Source: Saprospiraceae bacterium
GTDB lineage: Bacteria > Bacteroidota > Bacteroidia > Chitinophagales > Saprospiraceae
Direction of reading: 5' to 3'
Length of the DNA stretch: 64,000 nucleotides
NCBI GenBank assembly: GCA_016713025.1
Contig: JADJPZ010000002.1
Span: forward strand, 617,479-681,478
Below are positions 54,790 to 61,018 of this stretch, one piece after another (position 1 is the first letter of the stretch; each line of letters starts with the position of its first letter). Under the pieces are notes generated by a model. The model worked only from the letters and a program-made list of their open reading frames with translations, was not told where the DNA came from and made no database searches. The position numbers and the translations under genes are program-made.

Positions 54790-56149
54790 GTTTTGATCTC
54801 GTGCGCAACTCTTCAATTGAGTTTTGAGACTCTTCCATTGCCTTTTTTATTTTATTTTCTGCTCTTCGAGAAACTGGTGCGTTTTGCATCTTTTCTAGCT
54901 CTGCCTTATAATCTGCGGTTTCTTTTTTCCAACTTCTCTATTTGCTGATCTGCGTCTACTGGTTTGTTTTTTTGTGTTTTAGGTTTTGATGAATCGTATG
55001 CCTCTTTGTTTGTAAGCATACCATAGATCACTCTTGTTAACTTGTTCATTATTACACCTAAAGCATCGTTATAGGTCTTACCTTTCGCTCTTTGATTTGA
55101 ATATATCTCTTTAAAATAAGGGTCATACATAATCGCATTTTTAGCTACCATGTATATTGTACCCCTATATGAACTACTTCCTTTTTGCTCATTTTAGGTT
55201 TCTTTGATATATCACCACTTGTATGGTTTTCTGGGTGTACTCCAAAATAGCAACAAAGTGATGCGGCACTGTTAAATCGATTTATATCTTCTATTTCTAT
55301 GCTTAATGACACTGCTGACTCGATGCCGCAACCAGGAATTGTGACTAATAAATCCGCTAAGTCGTTGGCTCCGTGTTTAGCAAGTTCTGATTGAAGTTCT
55401 TTGATCTGGGTGGAGAATAAGTTAATAGTTTGGGCCAATGTTTTAATATTTAGCTCAGTAAGTATCGTATTACCCGACCCTGAATCTAGCTTCACCGCTT
55501 TTTGGATGGCCTCAGCCTTCTCCATGGTTAACCCTTTGATTTTAGCCAAAGAAGCTGTTTTCGCATTTAATATCTTTGCCTTTGATGGATACTTTTGAAG
55601 TAATTTATACATGTATTTTGGCATGCCATTTTTACTAAAAGTTAAAAGACCAGGAATACAACTATACACTACTTTCTCAAGTTGGTTGATATTTCTCGTC
55701 TTTTGTTTAATAAATCCTTGTATAGTTTTGTGCATCTGTTTCGCAGTATAAAAATGTAAGGATCTAGGCTTGGCTTTCTCTAGTTCCTCATAATTTTCAG
55801 ATACATGCCTAGCTATAATTTCACTACTGATGGCGTCATTAATATTGCGATGCATATTCTTTTTGACTCATGATGTGTCCGCAACGGATTAATCCTGAAC
55901 ATGATGATTCGCTTATCAAAACTTACCAATTGATTATACCAATTGTTTTCATACCCACCGGTACTTTCAATAGCCAAATAAATTTTATCAATAGACAAAA
56001 GTGCCTGTGATAAGACTTTTTGAGTTCATCAAGACCGGATTGATTATCAATAAAATTCATCCTGCGATTAGTAAATTCATTACCCTTCGAAATTAAACTG
56101 AAATCACAATAACCTTTACTTGCGTCCAGTCCTCAAATCCAACTTTCAT
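54767..56149 (-). pseudogene. IS110-family transposase, several frameshifts
   Basis: Read across frames on the minus strand, this is one IS110-type (DEDD) transposase. It begins MKVG at 56149 and after an early shift reads LDASKGYCDFSLISKG. It continues with IYLAIESTGGYENNWY (the second acidic motif, about 55980), the C-terminal transposase domain LLVTIPGCGIESAVSLSIEI, the CYFGVHPENHTSGDI region with the serine segment, then GVIMNKLTRVIYGML, and ends near 54767 with RAENKIKKAME. Frame changes lie near 56135, about 56010, 55850, 55150 and 54915. The element has no terminal inverted repeats, as usual for IS110. It is inactive. The flanks lie within a tandem repeat. Confidence 0.88.
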
Positions 56150-56366
56150 ACATAAATTACTTTAAAATGTGTTAAAAAATGTCAGCCTTACATTCCCTTA
56201 TATTATACGATATCAATGTATCAAGTTATACCTCATGATTAAGCTTGGCGAAAGGGACACTAAAGGACGATATCTAAGTATCAAGGGGTGTTCCCCTTCA
56301 ACCGCCAAGTTATAAATTATTTGTTTATCTTGAAACCATTAATTTTTAAAATGCAAACATATAAGG

Positions 56367-56735
56367 GGTTGGGGGTAAGAAGAGGCAAATGCCACTAGTT
56401 AATTTTTTTACAAAAGTGCAATTTGTTATACACACTAGTGAATATATGTGGATAGCAAATTGCAAAATAACTAAAATTCCCTCGCTACCATCATTCCCAA
56501 GCATAGCTTGGCAGGCTCTGAAGGGACGACCCACGCCAATGCTTTCAATATTAGCGCTGCTCACCCCTTGAGGGGTTGGGGGTAGTAGAGGCAAATGCTA
56601 TCAAGTAATTTTTTTCAACAAAAGTGCAAATTGTTATACACACTGTGATTATATGTGGATAACAAACTGTACAAATTCAAATTTTCTTCCTTGCTACCCC
56701 TTCCTGACTACGTAGGCAGGCTCGCCATAGACATC
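56367..56735. repeat. Tandem repeat units 2 and 3 with paired DnaA-box motifs
   Basis: Two adjacent copies of an about 205-base unit start at 56367 and 56571 with GGGGTTGGGGGTA. Each contains AAAAGTGCAA, TTATACACA (56426-56434; 56634-56642) and, 12 bases on, TGTGGATAG (56447-56455) or TGTGGATAA (56654-56662). Three of these four are perfect DnaA-box 9-mers and the fourth has one mismatch. They are followed by the C-rich stretch and the AAGCATAGCTTGG or CTACGTAGG inverted repeat. Non-coding. The region 56736-57060 shows no gene. Confidence 0.8.
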
Positions 56736-57074
56736 ATTGCTTTAAATATGTTTATGTGTTATTTTAGATTTGCTATTTTCATTTTCAAAAATACGGCTTT
56801 CATGCCGACCAAATTGGTGGTCGGTTCCTTTGATAAAGATTGAAATCTTTCAATCATTTTTTGCTATGCAAAACCACTCACTTATATTTTTACCGTCTCC
56901 AGTGACTTTTAAGCTAAAGACAAAAAGGCATAAGACAACCATCCTGTGTTATGGTCCAATAATTCGAATGTTTTTATTTCCACCTGCCCACTTTTTTTAA
57001 TTAGATTTTTGGGCTTCAGGTAAAAATTGAAAAAAGAATTTCAAAAATGATTGTTAACAATATATAGGATAAAA

Positions 57075-57117
57075 TTATTCGTCTACAAACGTATATACAC
57101 GTTAATTAAACGAATAA
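57075..57117. promoter_or_regulatory. Interrupted palindrome upstream of the recombinase
   Basis: Outer arms TTATTCGT (57075-57082) and ACGAATAA (57110-57117) and inner arms AACGT (57088) and ACGTT (57099) share one centre near 57096, about 65 bases before the recombinase ATG. It could be an operator for the recombinase gene or a strand-exchange site. GACTTTTG at about 57130, a near match to a -7 element, lies between it and the gene. Confidence 0.5.
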
Positions 57118-57160
57118 ATGAAAATAACGTGCTGACTTTTGCCCAAAATTTAATGTAGAT

Positions 57161-58846
57161 ATGATCACATTATCACCTTTGATTCATAGAGGCGAAAAAA
57201 AAATACGTATCGATTTTGAACGGGATGCCACTATATATGCTGCCATTCGCCAATTGCCTGAAGTGAAATATACTAAAACCCATCGATGCTGGTATATACC
57301 CTATACACATGAAGCTTACAAGGCCTTTATATCAAGTGGTATACCAAAAAATATTAATGCCTCAGGAAATCAAATGAATCTTGATGTAATACAACAAGTA
57401 TCTTCTTCTTCCAATCATCAAAAACCTGAAGTACCCGAAAAAAAAGAAACTTTATCTGCCAATCCCGTTGAGATAAGGTATAGCAATCAACGATTTTGGA
57501 TCAAAATGCGCTATCAAATCGATGATATTGCTTTGGTAAAATCTCTTTCAGGTACATATTGGAACAAAAATCAAAAACTGTGGAGTGTCGGTGGCAACGC
57601 TGAAAACCTTTGTAAGTTACAAACTTACTTTAACTATTGGTCACCTGATACTTATACACACATATATGGACTTATAATGACTACTGCTGATCCCAAGATA
57701 ATAGAAATATATAGTACCCCTGAATACAAAGACAAAATATGTGTAAAGTTGAAGGGATATGCCAATGATACTCATTTTATCACTCAAATACCAGAGACCA
57801 GCTATGATCCGGAATTTAAAAGATGGTTATTGCCAAATACTGAATTACTCATCTCGTCGATACAAAACCATTATACAAATAAAGGAGTAAAAGTGATCAA
57901 TCGTCTATATCAAAAATGGGAAAAATATAAAAAAAAGGATCTGTGTAATCAGGAAAAACAATCTTGCCTGATAGCGAAATATCCTCAAGAATACTCCACA
58001 TTGCTACAACAATATACCGATGCCATGATCAGGAGAAACAATAGCTGGAGCACGATCTATACATACACACCTGAAATTGTAAAATTTGCAAAATATCACG
58101 GAGAACAAAATATTGCAAAAGCAAATGAATCATCTATCAATCAATATCTAAGCCACCTGTCCGGTAAAAAAATAGCTGTAAGCACTATCCACACAGCGAT
58201 AAATGCCATCAAATATTATTATCAAAAGGTCATATACCGTCAAGACTTAAAGATAGAACAACTGGTAAGACCTAAAAAAGGATTTCATCTGCCCGAAATA
58301 CTAAGCACTGAAGAAACGAATAACATCCTACAAAGTCTTGCAAATGTCAAGCATATATGCTTACTTTATTTACTGTATGGAGGCGGAGTACGGCTTAATG
58401 AGTTGCTCTATATACAAATGAATGATGTGTGGTGGGATAGAAATCAAATCATCATACGTAGCGGTAAGGGAGATAAAGACAGGATCGTGATGCTTTCCCA
58501 AACCTTAAAACAACTATTGCGTATATATTGCGATGAATATATGCCACAAATGTGGCTCATAGAAGGCCAGGACAGAAGGACACAGTATTCTTCCAGAAGT
58601 GTACAAAATGTTGTAAAAAATGCTCTTAAAAAAGCGGGAATCACTAAAAAAGTAAGTCCACACACGCTGAGGCACTGTTTTGCGACGCACCTGATGGACA
58701 CTGGTGTGCAGTTACCTTATATACAGGCATTGTTGGGGCATGCCAGTATAAAAACGACCATGATCTACACTCATGTCACCACACAAAGTGTAGCCAATGT
58801 GCAGAGCCCTTTAGATAGTTTAAATCTATCTGTAAAAAAGCCCTGA
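57161..58846 (+). CDS. Tyrosine recombinase with a repeated N-terminal domain
   Basis: A 561-residue site-specific recombinase. The C-terminal catalytic domain (about 375-550) has the full active-site set: Arg in GGGVRLNEL, Lys in GKGDKDR, HTLRH, His in LLGHAS and Tyr in MIYTHV, then QSPLDSL, a tail shared by XerC/D-like and IntI-like enzymes. A SAM-like core-binding domain lies at about 270-365. The first 245 residues contain three diverged copies of a short module ending in a Trp-centred strand: HRCWYIP (near 45), QKLWSVG (near 144) and FKRWLLP (near 224). These resemble HARP-like DNA-binding modules. The insert specific to IntI is not visible. A cassette with an attC-like end lies directly downstream. 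Confidence 0.88.
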   Translation: MITLSPLIHRGEKKIRIDFERDATIYAAIRQLPEVKYTKTHRCWYIPYTHEAYKAFISSGIPKNINASGNQMNLDVIQQVSSSSNHQKPEVPEKKETLSANPVEIRYSNQRFWIKMRYQIDDIALVKSLSGTYWNKNQKLWSVGGNAENLCKLQTYFNYWSPDTYTHIYGLIMTTADPKIIEIYSTPEYKDKICVKLKGYANDTHFITQIPETSYDPEFKRWLLPNTELLISSIQNHYTNKGVKVINRLYQKWEKYKKKDLCNQEKQSCLIAKYPQEYSTLLQQYTDAMIRRNNSWSTIYTYTPEIVKFAKYHGEQNIAKANESSINQYLSHLSGKKIAVSTIHTAINAIKYYYQKVIYRQDLKIEQLVRPKKGFHLPEILSTEETNNILQSLANVKHICLLYLLYGGGVRLNELLYIQMNDVWWDRNQIIIRSGKGDKDRIVMLSQTLKQLLRIYCDEYMPQMWLIEGQDRRTQYSSRSVQNVVKNALKKAGITKKVSPHTLRHCFATHLMDTGVQLPYIQALLGHASIKTTMIYTHVTTQSVANVQSPLDSLNLSVKKP

Positions 58847-59142
58847 AAGCAGGGTCAGACCCACATATCTATAGACAAAGAAGGAGGCAATACTAAGCTG
58901 ATGATATTTTTTGTTTCCTAATCAAGCCCCATGTGGTATGCGTGGCACAGGACATACGGCATATATGCCGGACAAGTATATAGATATGAGTCAATACAGC
59001 AGGAGAAAATTTTTAAAAAAGACATGAGCTACTACCATCAAATCATAGATTTGGCGGGCGTAGCTATACCTTTTTAGATAAAAAATTACAAAAATTAGTT
59101 CGTTTTGATAAAAAAATATATTTTTATGACGCAGATTAATAA
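58847..59142. other. Gap between recombinase and first cassette, candidate attachment region
   Basis: No gene is seen in about 300 bases. A CCCTG/CAGGG hairpin near 58842-58855 may terminate the recombinase transcript. CGGCATATATGCCG at 58957-58970 is a perfect palindrome. The next cassette begins with GTTGGCGGTA at 59143. By position this gap is where a primary insertion site (attI-like) would lie; that is inference only. Confidence 0.45.
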
Positions 59143-60200
59143 GTTGGCGGTAATTTGAAGAAACAATTAACAACGAAAAACATTCAAGAAAATGAAGCTA
59201 TAAGTAACTGTAAGATAGAATAAGAATTGAAATATCCTTTAATACGCAAAGTAGAAAGGGCGATTGTTAATATTAAAAAATTAGAAAATGACACAGTTAC
59301 AAATGATTGACAAAACAAAGTCAATAGCTCAAAATGATAAAAATATTTCTGCCGTATTTATGTACGGGTCATTTACCAAAAATGAAGGGGACAAATATTC
59401 AGATATTGAATTCTACATCTTCTTGAAGGATAAAGAAAAATTTTCCGCTGAAAATTGGGTAAGCCAAATTCATCCTTTGGCATTATATTTTACCAACGAG
59501 TATGGAAGTGAAGTTGCCATTTTTGAAAATATGATAAGGGGGGAGTTTCATTTTTTGACAAACGACCAAATGGAAGTTATCAAATCGTGGGACGGTTTGG
59601 TAGAGTTTAGCGACTTTGACAAGATGATTTTAGTAGATAAAGAAGATTTATTGACTAACACGCTCAAAGAAATAAAAACTAAAGTACCTGATCGAACAAC
59701 AAATGAAAATATCCTGTGGTTGAGCCAATCATTGTTGAATGTTTTACTTACAACAAGCAACTTAATTAAACGACAGGAATTTGCTCACGCTTACCAAAGC
59801 TTATCAAATGTTCAAAAATATTTACTTTGGTTAATAAGAATTGAAACATACCAAACCAAACATTGGGAAAGTCCAACAAAAAGCTTGGAAAAAGACATAG
59901 ACCCAGATTGGTATTCGTTATTTCAGGAGACAACATCAGAATTAGATCCGACAGATATTAAAACAGCTTTCAAGAAGACATTAACATTGACTGAAAAACT
60001 TTTTGATAATCTTGGAGTTGAAGCAAAATTAAAGGGGGTATTAAGGAGAATTGAATAAAAAAAACTACCGCCAACATTGTATAAGCGTAATGCGGGCTGA
60101 ACTGCTAAATTTGAGCATTTTTGCTCCTAAGAAACTTTGTGGTGGGCGGACAGTGAATTGCTCCGAAATCCCGCACTACGCTTATACTTGACCGTTATGC
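59143..60200 (+). repeat. Cassette start and terminal attC-like site
   Basis: The cassette begins GTTGGCGGTA (59143-59152) and its terminal site begins with the exact reverse complement TACCGCCAAC (60066-60075). The terminal hairpin has arms GTATAAGCGTAATGCGGG (60079-60096) and CCCGCACTACGCTTATAC (60170-60187), pairing at 17 of 18 positions, then TTGACC and GTTATGC (60194-60200). The outer AAC...GTT triplets and the 135-base length are in the range of integron attC sites. Confidence 0.75.
59288..60058 (+). CDS. Lincosamide nucleotidyltransferase-like protein, Lnu(B)/(F) type
   Basis: A 256-residue minimal nucleotidyltransferase. MYGSFTKNEGDKYSDIEFYI (about 24-43) holds the GS...DxE active site that binds Mg-NTP. 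NEYGSEVAIFENMIRGEFHFL closely follows the pattern of lincosamide nucleotidyltransferases LnuB/LnuF, and a helical C-terminal domain completes the fold. Those enzymes adenylylate lincosamide antibiotics; whether this one confers resistance is not known. It is the only gene of a cassette (59143-60193) next to the recombinase. lnu(F) itself is known from integron cassettes. Confidence 0.82.
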   Translation: MTQLQMIDKTKSIAQNDKNISAVFMYGSFTKNEGDKYSDIEFYIFLKDKEKFSAENWVSQIHPLALYFTNEYGSEVAIFENMIRGEFHFLTNDQMEVIKSWDGLVEFSDFDKMILVDKEDLLTNTLKEIKTKVPDRTTNENILWLSQSLLNVLLTTSNLIKRQEFAHAYQSLSNVQKYLLWLIRIETYQTKHWESPTKSLEKDIDPDWYSLFQETTSELDPTDIKTAFKKTLTLTEKLFDNLGVEAKLKGVLRRIE

Positions 60201-60372
60201 CTCACCCTAAAAAACGACACGACCAACAATAAACGAACATAAAAAATGAAAGACGAAATGCCAACGCTTCAGCAAAATCAAAAGAGCTGCATCCCCACGC
60301 ACAAAGCCAACGCAATGCAGCACATTTGCTTTTGCCCCAACGCACAAATCTCATAGTAAAACAATAACGAAT
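60201..60372 (+). other. Leader before alkB, with a possible small reading frame
   Basis: The 170 bases after the attC-like site contain an ATG-started frame of 36 codons (60246-60356, MKDEMPTLQQNQ...) of low complexity. It contains several CCAACGC strings. It is probably not a gene and may be a degenerate repeat. Confidence 0.35.
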
Positions 60373-61014
60373 ATGGAACAAAGAGACCTATTTGGCAATA
60401 TTATACCTTCTTTGACTAACGATAAAATAAAGTCTGGTTTAACAAAGATTGAAAACGGGGAATACTTATTCTATCAAGATTTTTTTTCAAAAAAAGAAAG
60501 TGATTTGTACTTACAAAATCTAAAAGAAAACATTGATTGGAAACAAGAATCAATGAATATGTATGGGAAACAAGTGAACTTCCATCGTTTGACAGCGTGG
60601 TATGGTGATAATGACAAACCTTATTCATTTTCAGGTATAACATTAGCACCAAAAGTTTGGACAAGAGAGCTTCTTGAAATAAAAGACAAGATTGAACCTT
60701 TGTCAAAAGTTCAATTTAATAGCGTTTTGCTTAACCGTTATAGAAGTGGAAACGATTCTATTTCTTGGCATACTGACGCTGAAAAGGAACTTGGAATAAA
60801 TCCAGTTATTGCTTCTGTAAATTTTGGAGCAACAAGAAAGTTTCAACTAAGACACATTAAAACCAAAGAAAAGTTAGAAATTGAATTAACACACGGAAGT
60901 CTTTTAATAATGCAAGGAGAACTGCAACACTTTTGGCAACACCAAGTACCTAAAACAAGTAAAGTTGTAAACGAAAGAATAAACCTAACTTTTAGAGTGA
61001 TTAAGTTGCAATGA
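60373..61014 (+). CDS. alkB: AlkB-like 2-oxoglutarate/Fe(II) dioxygenase
   Basis: A 213-residue AlkB-family enzyme. The iron ligands are H and D in WHTDAEKE (near residue 134) and a second His in QHFWQHQVPK (near 193); the 2-oxoglutarate-binding Arg is in RINLTFR. RLTAWYGD and YRSGNDSISWH are family features. It removes methyl lesions (1-meA, 3-meC) from DNA or RNA by oxidation. The next gene, a methyltransferase-RecQ fusion, starts four bases later, so the two are one unit. The symbol is used at family level; orthology to E. coli alkB is not proven. Confidence 0.88.
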   Translation: MEQRDLFGNIIPSLTNDKIKSGLTKIENGEYLFYQDFFSKKESDLYLQNLKENIDWKQESMNMYGKQVNFHRLTAWYGDNDKPYSFSGITLAPKVWTRELLEIKDKIEPLSKVQFNSVLLNRYRSGNDSISWHTDAEKELGINPVIASVNFGATRKFQLRHIKTKEKLEIELTHGSLLIMQGELQHFWQHQVPKTSKVVNERINLTFRVIKLQ

Positions 61015-61018
61015 CTTT

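Noticed and set aside
54575..56735. The tandem DnaA-box repeats as the chromosomal origin
   Set aside because: The boxes are part of a repeat family and lie some 50 kb from parS; the 805-1260 gap fits better.
57161..58846. Calling the recombinase a true integron integrase (IntI)
   Set aside because: The C-terminal SPLD tail is suggestive, but the IntI-specific insert between the Lys and HxxR motifs is not visible, and XerC/D-like enzymes share the tail.
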